A stretch of 64,000 nucleotides of DNA, taken from Notolepis coatsorum. Taxonomy: Eukaryota > Chordata > Actinopteri > Aulopiformes > Paralepididae. Shown here piece after piece: positions 12,701 through 25,200 of this stretch (the stretch's first letter is position 1; the number at the start of each line of letters is the position of its first letter). Position numbers and translations under genes: made by a program. Below the pieces are notes generated by a model. The model was not told the DNA's origin. It made no database searches and saw nothing but the letters and a program-made list of their open reading frames with translations. The DNA is taken from assembly GCA_963971535.1 (NCBI GenBank), contig OZ020592.1, positions 56,169,836 through 56,233,835 on the forward strand, given 5' to 3'.

Positions 12701-15700
12701 CCATCAGCTACAGGACCAAAGCAAATATAATCCAGCCGAAAAGGGCTCTGTAGTCGTCGGGGTAGGTTATCCAGTGTACATATCCACACGGTTCTCGTCT
12801 AGGGCTCCTCGGATGACGGCACCAGGTTAGGCCGCCCAGCCTGGATAAGCACAGCACACTAGCTCGGTACGAGGAAACGTTGGTAATGCTGGTCACTGTG
12901 GAACGGTAGCCGCACGATACACTATACATAATAGACTATTACTTAATAATAGAATAGGTCGAACTCGACGATACAGCGTTAAACTCTGACACTTCAGCTA
13001 TCAATTCGCACGCGGTCTCAAGGCTCTATTTCGGGGCAAAAACGGGCCCACTTCACAGCACGTTGTATCGTGGTGTGAGGCTTCAACTTATTGGTTAACA
13101 TACTGCTGTATTCACCTGCGCCGTATTTATACGTAAGGTGAACAATCTAGTACCAGCCTTATTTCTGTCTCGTATTCTTGCGCAGAACCGGGCATGTCCA
13201 GGCATGTCTTAGCGGTGACTTTGAACTAGACATTGGGGGTATGGCCGTGGCGCCTAGGGGATCGCTGTCCAATAGGAGAACGAATATTATGGTCTGGCCT
13301 GTACTAGGTAAAGGGATATTCCGTGTATATGTACAAAGAATATACAAGGGATATCAGACGATATACAAATATACAATATATCTCAAGTAATAAATATATA
13401 TATTCAGTTTAATCTGACCCTGTGTAACACTTTGCACTGAAGAACCACATAAGTCAGATTGGGAATTTTGTTTTACAACAGCCCACGTATTTGCATTTGT
13501 AAAGTCAACCCAAATCACTTGGGAGTGTGAATGTGATACATCACAAGAAAATGCTCAACATCTACCGCCTTCATGTGTGAAACGATAATACAGTTTTTAA
13601 ACTGAAAACTCTAGTTATATGGTTCTTTGTCTGAGGTACTTATTGTCAATTTCAGAATACTATGCTGACCAACTCAGTTACACTGAAGGGAGCCTTCGTC
13701 AGAACACTGTGCTGACCAACTCAGTTACACTGAAGGGAGCCTTCGTCAGAACACTCAACACTGTGCTGACCAACTCAGTTACACTGAAGGGAGCCTTCGT
13801 CAGAACACTGTGCTGACAAACTCAGTTACACTGAAGGGAGCCTTCGTCAGAACACTGAGCTGACCAACTCAGTTACACTGAAGGGAGCCTTCGTCAGAAC
13901 ACTGTGCTGATCAACTCAGTTACACTGAAGGGAGCCTTCATCAGAACAATGTGCTGACCAACTCAGTTACTGAAGGGAGCTGTGGGATATTTGTGGATAT
14001 CCTGATGAAGAATGTCTCAGTCAACCGAGGCTTGGATAATAACAAGGTTTATTAACCAAACAGATAGAATACATAGAGAGAATGGCTGAGGCTCTCGCCC
14101 CAGGTGATCAGCTGAAATTACCCAGGTAAGAAGCCATGATTGTGGTCGGGAAGAGCCCTTTATAGTTCAACAAAGGGGGTGTGTGGTCCCATTTGATAGG
14201 TCAGATGGGGGGGAGGGGGTACAGGTTTGGGGGACACAGGGGAGGGGGATATATTTACATGAGGATATATTATACCACAATACTCACTTTTCTTTCTTAT
14301 AATGTGGGTGAGATTAATGTATAATATACCAGGATTGTTTGGAACAGGTAAAAGTGGGGATAATAGTTTAAAATAGAATTATTTACATACATGATTAATA
14401 GAATTATTTACATACATGATTCATGACATGATCGACTGGACTGCGGTCTGTGTTATTTTGATATCAGAGATGTGGGACTAGATGTCACCCTTTTCTTTTA
14501 TTAATCGCTCAAAATACCTATATCAATGAGTGGTCCTCATCTCTGATATCAAACAACAATTAACATAATCATTTGAAGCTATCGCTGTGCAAATATCTTG
14601 GCATACCTTCAGTCGTTCATGTCGTGACTTCTGGGGAGCTAATGTGATCGTTGTGCATACAGGCATCGTAATAAACCAATTAAATACATGCACTGTCTGT
14701 GTGGTCAGATTGCACAGGGTGAAAAAACAAAATTGTGTGCATAATTAGGCTAATGTGTACAAAAACATTTTAACAACCGTTAACCTGGTGGTTAATAAAA
14801 CTAACATGATTGATTATGGGAAACTGTTCAAAAATATATATATATATTTTTGCACGTTTTATGATGATTCTTGATGAAATTACTTAGGATCCAGTTGTAT
14901 TTACCCTGAGTTTGAGTGTCACTTTTATCTGTGATTGCCTCAGTTTTGTTGGTCTTTACTTAGAATCAGGCAATTTTCTCCATTTCTTCTCTATAAATGA
15001 GGAGATAAAACGTCTTATGCATCGCTTCTGTATGTAATTCTAGTGCATATACTATCAATGGTTCACCATATAGGTGCAAAACAACGTTACATGTCCTCTT
15101 CTATGAGAGAATAAAACAACTGATTCTTTCTTGTCTGACAATACAATTTTGTAACCTAAGTAATTCAAATGTGATGTAATGTGATCATGTGGTCACTTCT
15201 TCCTTCAGCAATACATTTTAGCTCATTATTACTAACCATTGTTAATGCTTTCTCATTGATTTCTTTTCATCACATCCCTAGTTCATCGTTTTGCAGATAC
15301 ATACAATTGTGTGAAAAGTTTCCTTCTTGTGAAGGTATTAATCTGAATGATGTTGCGTCGTTGTTGACAAGGTGTTCTCTGTCGGTCGTGTGGCAGGGCC
15401 AAACAGTAACACATAAAAATTAAATAAATACATACAATAGACATTACCTTAGTGGCTAATGTGTCAAAATAAAATTGAAAACCGTTAACCTAGTGGTTAA
15501 TATAAAAGGTGATTATGATAATCGTTATGCATTGTTCTGTGGTCAAAACAAACTTGGTGTCTTGGAACAATCCAACTGGTTCTGCCCTGTTTAACAATAC
15601 CATTTTGCAATGTGACTCTGTGATCATTTCTCATTGTCATTATAAAATTACAGTTCTTGTTTGTGAATCTGACAGTTGCTGTGAAGTGTTGATCATCTGT

Positions 15701-18700
15701 TCTCGGTCGGGGATGTGTCCTTCTGTGGTGACCTGCTGTGTGTTGAACGTATCGTACATTCAGTTGATGTTTCTGTGAGCCTGTCGTGTGGCAGTAAGAC
15801 AGTAAAAAGTAAATAAATACATAACATTTTTGGACCATGTGTATTCAGAAGTCTCTTGGTCCACATGTCTCGTTTGCTATGTGTCTCTTCTTGACGATGC
15901 AGTCGGGAATATTCACTGGTCGCCGTCCATTCCCTGTCAAGGGTCACTTGTCTGCGCTGCTCTCCATCACCACCACATGTCTGCCACTGTGCTCACGCTT
16001 GGCTCCCATCAGGCCCAGAGACATGGTGGTCAGGGCGTTTTTGAATGTGTTGTGCTGGTTTCGCTGTCCTCTCCTCGTCATTGCGGTACCACTTGATGGA
16101 GGGCGAGGGCCCGCCGGTGTAGTGGCTAGTCAGTAGGACGCTCTTTCTCACACGGATGACAATCTTGTCATGGGAATCCACCTTGATGGTCGGGGACTTC
16201 AGTTCCCGTTTGCAGGTGATGGGTTTGCTTCTTCAGGTGGCGCTTGCGAACAAAACTCTTCCGGCACATGTTGCATTTGTAAGGCTTCTCTCCCGAGTGG
16301 ACCCCCCTCTGGTGCTCCTTCAAGTTAGCCGCGGTTACAAAGCACTTCGCACACTGTGTGCATCGATGGGGCTTGTCCCCTACTACCCCCACGGCGTGGG
16401 TCTTCTGGTGTTGCTTGGGGCTGGAGGATGTGGTGAAGCCTTTACTGCACTGGCCACAGGTGTACGGCTTCTCGCGTGTGTGGAGCTCCTGGATTTTCAT
16501 GTGCTGCTTGAGGCTGGCCTCCACGGCGAAGCTCTCGCCACAGTGGACACAGATGTACGGGTTGATGTCCCTGTGGATCTCAAAGTGCTGGTGGAGGTCG
16601 GCGATGCTGCCAAAGATCTCGCCGCACTCGCTGCACTCCAGGCCGTGGGTCTCGTGGATCACCATCCCGCTGTCCGACTCCACGATCAGCTCCCCGCCGT
16701 GGTCCGACAGAGCCACGTTAGACTCCGTCTTGATCTCGGTCTGTCGTGGTCTGCAGTGCCGGGGTGGAGGCCGTCAAAAGGTTGATCTCCTCTTCGTCAG
16801 TGTCTCCTTGGTCAGTCTCCTTCGTGGTCCCCTGCTCCACTTTCTTGGGGATGTCTGTGGGCTGGGTTGGATGGTTCTCCCACGGTTGTTGTCGTCGCCT
16901 CTGGTTGTGTCCGCAGCTCCTTGGCGGCGTCCCTGGTAGTATGCTGTCGTGGGTCGCTCAGGTCACTGGGTTGTGTTCCTCTCTGTCTGGTCCTGCCGTC
17001 GTTCGTGGTTTATGTCACGCGTCGTCTCACTCGTCCTGTCCTCTCACCAATTCGTGATCTGAGGGTGATAAACACTGCCTTAAAAAACTCCTCACATAAA
17101 TGATTCAACGCCTTTCTGCTAAAGTGGAAAATCATTTTGGGATTAATTCAATTCATTGTAAATAAAATCACTTAATTGACAAATAGGAAATGCAAGCCAA
17201 TTGCATTAGCAGTGATTCCTTACGTCAAGAAGGTCACATTCACTACAATTTTATCAGATCTTGTATCTAACTAGATCTTCCAGCATTACACTTTAAATAA
17301 AATTTGTAAATGAATGGCCAAAGTCTTGAATCAGATAAAATAGTCTGTGGTGTTAAATTGAAGTTGATCTTACCTCAGGATGCGTTGGGTGTGCCTCAGG
17401 ATACTTACCTCGCCACGACTTCTCTGGCGTTTTTCACATCTCAGTATGGCTCATCATAGCATAGCATGGGGAAAAAACATAAAATCTAGGTAGCCAGTTA
17501 ATTTTTGCATGAAAAACAATCATTTGTTTTGTCATCTACGTTTTAACTAACCTTACTGTCATGCATTTGTCCTAATAAACTAATCTACACTGTAGCACTC
17601 AACACTTTGATGACCATTGTTACTCAGCTGATAGAGGTGTGCCTTGCCTGATGTCCTGTCGTACAGAACCTGTGAGTCGCTTTGGATAAAAGTGTCAGCT
17701 AAATGATCAATGTTGTTGATATCTTGTACATTTAGATAATTGTGCTGCAATTTTGGTGGTTGATAATTTTGCAATCATGGAGAGTATTAGTTGTTAAAAG
17801 AATAGTCTAAGGAAAGTCATGCATGTTATTGGTTATGAACAGAGAATAGAAGGAGGGGATTGTAAGTAGTTGTTTTCATCATTAATCTTTCATCTCGGGC
17901 ACTTCTCTAATTCATGTGTCTTTTGAAAAGAGATGATGAAAACGACTGGTTAGTTATTGTTAGTATGGGAGTTAGGTAGATTTTCATAACTGCAAATTCA
18001 TCACCGGTGTCTAATTCATGTTAATTAAGTGGTTCTCTGTTGCCATCCACCGCCAGGTGAGTTCATCAAGTCTGTGGTCACGAGTGTAGGCATTTGCATT
18101 GCTTTGTCTCCCAAGTGCCCACTCTGAAGAATTTGCATGTGGGTGTTTTGGATGTAGATTTGTTCCAAATGGTCAATCGATTGTCTCTCAGCTCTGCACT
18201 GTCTCTCGGTTGACATGCAAATTGTTGGATTTTCTGTCTTTTGTGATACAATTTGGGTGTAGTCATTCACTGTTTTGCATCTCGCCTCAGAGCCAGATCT
18301 GTAAATACAAACACATGTTAATTTTCCACTCTTTTCTAAAACCTGGGTGAATCCTCTTTGACTGTCTGTGTGCTCAACAAACATTAGCTAGATCTCATCC
18401 ATCCCGTTCTTGGATGTAATGATAGTGTTATCATTTATCAATCATATCGCATATGTACACAAGCATATGAATGTGGACCCACACATTTTGAATCATGTTT
18501 AAAATGTCTTACAATGGAAAGGGCTAGTTATCTTTCATTGGTTCTTTAGATAAACACATTAACTCAAGTGAATATAACCTAAACATCTTACTTTTAAACA
18601 TGATCTATGTTGTTTGTGTTCCAAGTTTTCAACATTGAAAGCTTATAAAGTCTAATCTAACGCTGTTTATGTGGACTACAATTCCTGTACTGCCATATAT

Positions 18701-21700
18701 TGGGAACCGGAAGTGTTTGTTTAGCTCCCATGGTCAGTATGACCGGTACGCCCACAGATGTATTATAATTCTGAAACAGACATTGTAATTAGCTTTATGT
18801 GACTTATAATGTGTAAATTAAAGCACATAAACACTCAAGTGATCTGAGATAGTTGTAATTTGCTTTAACTGATAGTTGTGTATATGTACAGTTTCTACGT
18901 CAAATGACTCCCTTTTCTTGACTCCTTTTGTATCACAAAAAGTACTGAATTTGCAAATCTGGTATGTCATAAATGTACAGATGTAGCAGTACTGACTATC
19001 TGTCTGTCATGTATGTCATAATATGTTCTGATAAATTGAAAATGGGGGACCCTGATGTAAACAAATCTGGTATTGAAAATGGGGGACCCTGATGTAAACA
19101 AGACTAAAGTCTCTCTCTGGTCTGCATCCCCTTAACAATTGTGTATTGAGCTGTGCTGTATTGTACCCATTCTGCAATCTGTTAATAAAGTTTTCAATCA
19201 ATCAATGCATCTATATTTATGATTTTTATACTCACCGGGGACAGCTGTTGTGTTGGGTTGGATCCGTTACGTGTCGTCAGCAACCCGCATCTCGCCACCT
19301 CAACTCAACATTTTCCAATAGCAGCGCGCACATACATATACAAATAAAACATATACTACACGTGGATTTCACGCACCCTTGGCCTTGGGTACATTACACT
19401 TTACGTTCGCTTATGGATAGTTTAATATAAAATAATCACTTCACGGCGCGCATAGCGTGACGTCATCGCTCCATGCGACGTTCGTGCGTTCTCATTCGCC
19501 TCGGAAATAACGCTTTGCAATTCATACAGTATTTTTCCAACGAGCTCTCAATAGCCTGGAATTCCTATACCAGCGTTTTGTTACCGAATGAACGCGCCTG
19601 TGCATATGTGAAACGTAAACAAACTGAAACGATAAAACTATACTTCTCCAAATGGCCGTTCCCGTGGGCCGGTGTTCTGCGGAATCCGGAAATTACTATC
19701 CTAGTTTGTTCCCGTGAACTGCACTTCAATGTTATTCTTTGTATAACGGTAACTAGTCTCTCAATGCTCGTCGCGCTATCCGTAGCCGGTTCTTGACTCA
19801 ATAAAGCAACGCGACGGGTCCTATAATACTTGTGCACATACAAACGAGACTTAAAACAGACAAACAAACATTAATACATATAAGTTAACGTGTGTGTATA
19901 TCTGACTGTATTGGATCGCTGTACGTTTAGTCGTCCAACATCTGTATTGTTCCAACATCTGTTGCGACAAGGCATTTATACCCTTGATATATAACTACAC
20001 ATCGTTATTAAAATCATAACGACCGAACCTGACTTCGAAATTTACCAGCGATATATTAGATTATATATACCTTTTAATCATACTCTCGGTCTCTTTTACT
20101 CGCGACTAATGTCCTGTTTAATGTACTTTCCGCGACTGATGTCCCGTTTAATGTACATTTACGTACTCCCGGGACATCGCGTAATCATGTACTAACTAGG
20201 ACATCGCGTGATCATCTTCCCGCTATCTGTATTGATCAATTGGTTAATTTAATCCAAAATACATCGTTTTCAGGAAATGGAAGAGATTGTGAGCTTAGTT
20301 TGAGGTTGAAACAATGAATATTATGACGCTACTCTGGTAATTTCTAATTATGATTCTATTAGCTTCTCGGTCCTACTTCCCGCATCTTTGCAAAGGAATC
20401 ACAGAACGTTTTTAACAGAGTAGCGTTTTCCAAGGATATCACATCATAATAAGCTCACGTATCTATTTTGTTGCCTATATTTTTAGTCTGCATCAGCTAG
20501 ACTAGGGGTAGCAATCCAACAACCTGTGTGTGCCTTAGCTTTCGGTCGGCTCCGACTCGACCAGGAATAGCACCTCAACCTTTGTGCCTAAACTTTTTGG
20601 GACTAGCACATATAACCCATCCTTTCAGAACCGCCTGATAAAGGACCCAGGTGCACGCGCGCCCTGGTAACGATTCTCAATACAGATCAGATATATTAAT
20701 GCACATTATTCTACTCAGCCATGATCTCAATATTGGACAATATTCTGTAATATTCACCTGGCACAGAGAAAAGCGGGAAGTTTTTTAATTCCTTTCCATA
20801 AATGTTTGGTCGACCAGTCTATATACTCACTTTTCTCTGTATAGATGAAACGATACAGCATGCCGGGAGGACGCAAAAAGTCCGTCACAAGTTCGTAGAC
20901 GCCAATTGTGGGATATTTGTGGATATCCTGATGAAGAATGTCTCAGTCAACCGAGGCTTGGATAATAACAAGGTTTATTAACCAAACAGATAGAATACAT
21001 AGAGAGAATGGCTGAGGCTCTCGCCCCAGGTGATCAGCTGAAATTACCCAGGTAAGAAGCCATGATTGTGGTCGGGAAGAGCCCTTTATAGTTCAACAAA
21101 GGGGGTGTGTGGTCCCATTTGATAGGTCAGATGGGGGGGAGGGGGTACAGGTTTGGGGGACACAGGGGAGGGGGATATATTTACATGAGGATATATTATA
21201 CCACAGAGCCTTCATCAGAACACAAACATCGATCCTAGGTAGGTTTATAAAAAACGTTAAGGTGAAATGATGAAGAGTTACTGACTCTGCAGTTTGGTCA
21301 ACAAGAGAACAGCGGTACTTTACCTCATGAGCTTCCCTGGCTCTGGGTGGATAAGCACCGTGAGGAGGCTTACGCTCAGGGGGAATGTATTGAGTGACAG
21401 CCAGAAGTTTCTGTTTGAGGATGTGTAGGGGCTTTCTGTGTCGGGTCACAGCCTTGGACCCATGGCGAATACTCTGGGTCAGGGGCAGCCATCCTATTGG
21501 AACAGAAATGACTAAATATTAAGAGGTGATACAGTGGTATCACTTTTTCACTGCCTGTACCGATTCTGAGTCCTAAGCTTTGAGTTATCTGCCGATACAG
21601 AGTACAATCCAAATGCAGTACTTCCTCAATACACAATTATCAGACAGAAACTACTATCACTACTAACCCCACACTCTATGCGTTTAGTAGGTTCAACCAG

Positions 21701-22200
21701 TAGGTAAAAAATCTATCTGATCTGGTATCCCTCTGTGTGCTGCCAAGAATCAAGTCACGTTTGGGATAAATGACAGTATTGGGGAAATGCTCAGGTACCT
21801 TACAGCCCTACAGAGTAACATGTCAAATATATGTCGAATGGCCTTTGCTTGTTTTTAAGGATCGGTAACAGCTGATTGTAGAATCCAACCAGTGTGGAAC
21901 TGCCCGAAAAACAAAGTGTAAGGAGCTAAGGACACATTAACATGAAAGAAAATACAAATGTAGACCGGTTAGCCTACTTGGGAATAACGTTAACGTAAGT
22001 GCGTAAAAGCGAGACCTACGTTGCTCTGAAAAGTGCATCCCTTCATCATGAGCATCCCATCATCATGAGCATCCCTCGCTTTTATGATGTGATGCAATGT
22101 AGCTGCCAGCGGTTTGACAAGCGTTTGTTGTTACAATGTAGCTACAACTATCACGCAGTGAATGAGAACTCAGTTGACATTAGCTAGGATGAGCGGCAGG

Positions 22201-22241
<41 letters not shown>

Positions 22242-25200
22242 AACTTTATTAACAGATTGCAGAATGGGTACAGTACAGTACAGCTCAATACACACAATTG
22301 TTAAGGGGATGCAGACCAGACCAGAGAGCAACATGGCTTGGCTTCAAAACCAAATTTTCAACAATACTAAACAACATGGCCCCCCTAAGAACCACCAGGG
22401 TAAAAAATCGCGCTGAGCCGTGGATGCACACTGAAATACTGACCGCTATGAAAGCCAGAGACAAAAAATTATCTGAGTTTCGTAAAAGTCAGTCAAAGCT
22501 TACCAAAAGCACGAGCAGTGAACTCCAAGCCCACGTGACTGAACTCAAACTAGAAAGAAACAGACTAAGAAATGACGTAAACTCCATGATCAAAACTGCT
22601 AAAAAAAAATCATAAATGACAAAACTGAGGAAAACAAAAATAAACCACGTGAACTTTGGAAATTACTCAATAATCAACTAGGCTGCAGTAAAAAACTTAA
22701 AACCAGGTTCTCAAACATAAACATAAAGACGGACAACACGCTCATCACAGACAAGCTGGATGTAGCCAATTACTTAAACATTTCTTCACAAACATAGCCA
22801 CAACACTGGTAAACAAACTACCCTCCCACTCAGGGCATTATGGGGTAGAACACATAGTAGCATACTACAAGAACCTAGGCATCCACAAAGACGACTTCAA
22901 ACTGGAAATGGTAACTACAGATGAGGTACGCAAAAAACTGAGCGCCCTCCAACCGAACAAGGCCACTGGCCATGACAACATCCCCTCCAAATTCCTCAGA
23001 GACTCAGCAGCCGCCATCACCCCAGTCATCACACACATAATAAACCTCTCCATAAAACAGGGACACGTCCCCAAGGACTTCAAAATTGCGAGAGTAACAC
23101 ACCTGCACAAAAAGGGCAGCAAATTAGACCCAGGCAACCAGGGACCGAAACTAAAGCGCGCCGCCCGCCAGGGGCGGTCAGTTTTTACCTTTGGCGCTTG
23201 ACACTTAGAGGGCTGCCCGCCGTGTGGCGTGTAGTTCATAACGATACTCTTATTTTGATTGTGCGAGTACAGATTATAGCCGCTCTCGTCTTTTTTTTCT
23301 CCGCCGCGAGATCGTTAAAAAACTACAAGTCCCACATTGCACTCAAGTCAACGGTCCAATCACAGTAGAGTGACGTGACTGGTTTCATGAGAAAGAAAGC
23401 AAATGACCAATCGGAAGCTCTCATTTGGCTTGTTTACTTCCTGAAACGCCACCATTGCGATATGCGGGCTGAGCTACCGTTACTGTTTAAACAATGACCC
23501 AGTCAACTATTCACTTTTAGTTTAATACATGACGAGGCATTGTCTAACGGTTTCTAGCTGGCTAGCTACTGATAGCTGCTGATATCAACAAATGCTCCAG
23601 CAATAGTCGACTCGAGTGCATAATACCTCCGTTCCCTCGTTAGCTAGCTTAGCTAGCTCACGTTAGATCTTATCTATCCCAGTAAACTAAATTGTCTTAA
23701 CGTTATCTACCGGGCTAGCAGTAGCTACAGATAGCTCCTGATATCAATGTCTTATAACATTGATTGAATGCGTATTCTAGCTGAGGGCATGTTGAATGTG
23801 ATTTGACAATAGAACCGTAACGTTATAAATAGGGTCCAGCTGCATCGCGGGAGAATCCTTGCATGCTGAATGTAGGGTCTAGCTGAATATAGGGTCTAGC
23901 TGCAGGGCCGGAGAATCCTTGCTGGAGCTGGAGGCTACTCAAGTATAAGTAAGTAAGTAAGTAAGTAAGTATTTATAAAGCACCTTTCATACATGTCATG
24001 TAGCTCAAAGTGCTGTACACAATTATAGGCATATATAACGATAAAAGCAATAAAGTCACAGTGATCAGTTAAGATCAATGTTTAAAAAAAATAATAATAA
24101 TAATAATAATAATAATAGTAACGTAAAAATGAAATAACGTAAAAACAGTCATTTGCTTACCAGTTTGGGAGAACAGGTCCGCACAAACATTTCCGCTCAG
24201 TGGCAACCGGAAGTGCACTAAACCAATGCACTTGTATGGTAGGTAGCAATGTTTAGCTCTTATAACGCTAGTGTAGTTACGTTTTTATCAGTGGTCATAG
24301 TTGGGTCCATAGTGCTTTACCAAGTCCCATGGATCCATCAGTGGCCGTGTATTGTGTGCGTATGTACCCGTTCCCTCATGTGGTCAGCGGCCAGAGTTTG
24401 GGTCCATAGTGCTTTACCAAGTCCCATGGACCCATCAGTGGCCGCGTCTTGTGTGCGTATGTACCCGTTCCCTCATCTAAAGAGTTGGGTCCACAAGACT
24501 TTTCCAAGCCTTACGGATCCATCAGTGGTCGTGTATTGTGTGCGTATGTACCCGTTCCTTCATCTAAAAAGTTGGGTCCACAAGGCTTATCCTAGCCTCA
24601 TGGATCCATCAGGTTTTTCCAAGCCATAACTATTTGTAAGCTAGACTGTATAGGTACGTTTTTAATTTTCCTTTAAAAATGTGTATAGAGCTGGCGTTTC
24701 TGATGTGTGTTGATAGTGTGTTCCATAGTTTTGGGGCATAGTTGGCAAATGCCATACTTCCTATCCTTTTTTGGTTTCTGGGCGTGTCTAGTAAACCTGT
24801 AGTGGATGACCGTAGCGTTCTTGAGGGCAGATAACTAACTAGGGAATTTGCTATGTATTTTGGGCCTTGCTCATTAAGAGCTTTATATGTTAGGAAAAGG
24901 ACCTTAAAATCAATTCTATGAGTTATTGGAAGCCAGTGCAGAGTGGCCAGGACTGGAGTGATATGTTCTCTTCTCCTTGTATGAGTTAGTAATCGAGCTG
25001 CAGAGTTTTGGATAAGCTGAAGCTTCCCAATGGTTGCTTTGGGAAGACCAGTGAACAGTGCATTACAATAGTCAAGCCGACTTGATACAAAAGCATGAAT
25101 AAGTTTCTCTGCATCCTTTTTATTTACGAAAGGTCTTACTTTCGCTATGTTTCTTAGGTGGAAGAATGACGTTTTCATGGCCTTATTTATATGAGACTTA

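Larger units (their letters stand above)
13981..21205 (-). mobile_element. Non-autonomous LTR retroelement, 7225 bp, with zinc-finger cargo
   Basis: Two 299-bp direct repeats (13981-14279, 20907-21205) begin TGTGG and end CCACA. They show no difference that I can see. They flank a 6.6 kb interior and are bounded by GAGC on both sides (13977-13980, 21206-21209), a 4-bp target duplication. On the minus strand the right LTR is followed after two bases by TGGCGTCTACGAACTTGTG, a primer-binding-site-like string. The left LTR is preceded by a purine tract AAGAAAGAAAAGTGAG. Orientation is therefore minus. The interior has no recognisable gag, protease, reverse transcriptase or integrase. It instead has a C2H2 zinc-finger frame, LINE tails and AT-rich DNA. 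Confidence 0.8.

Noticed and set aside
12297..12929. Minus-strand frames of 115 and 73 codons
   Set aside because: No domain or splice support; they lie in an LTR-like repeat.
13619..13816. Open frame repeating [10 protein letters not shown]
   Set aside because: Translation of the 47-bp minisatellite.
15830..17103. Several plus-strand open frames of 80-209 codons
   Set aside because: Antisense shadows of the GC-rich zinc-finger frame on the minus strand.
24150..24225. Candidate first exon of MRPL10 on the minus strand (ETS-like site, ATG, donor GTAAGC)
   Set aside because: The ATG frame does not fit exon 2 phase, it lies inside a hAT element, and 29129-29171 gives a perfect MAATLCGKL start with the right phase.
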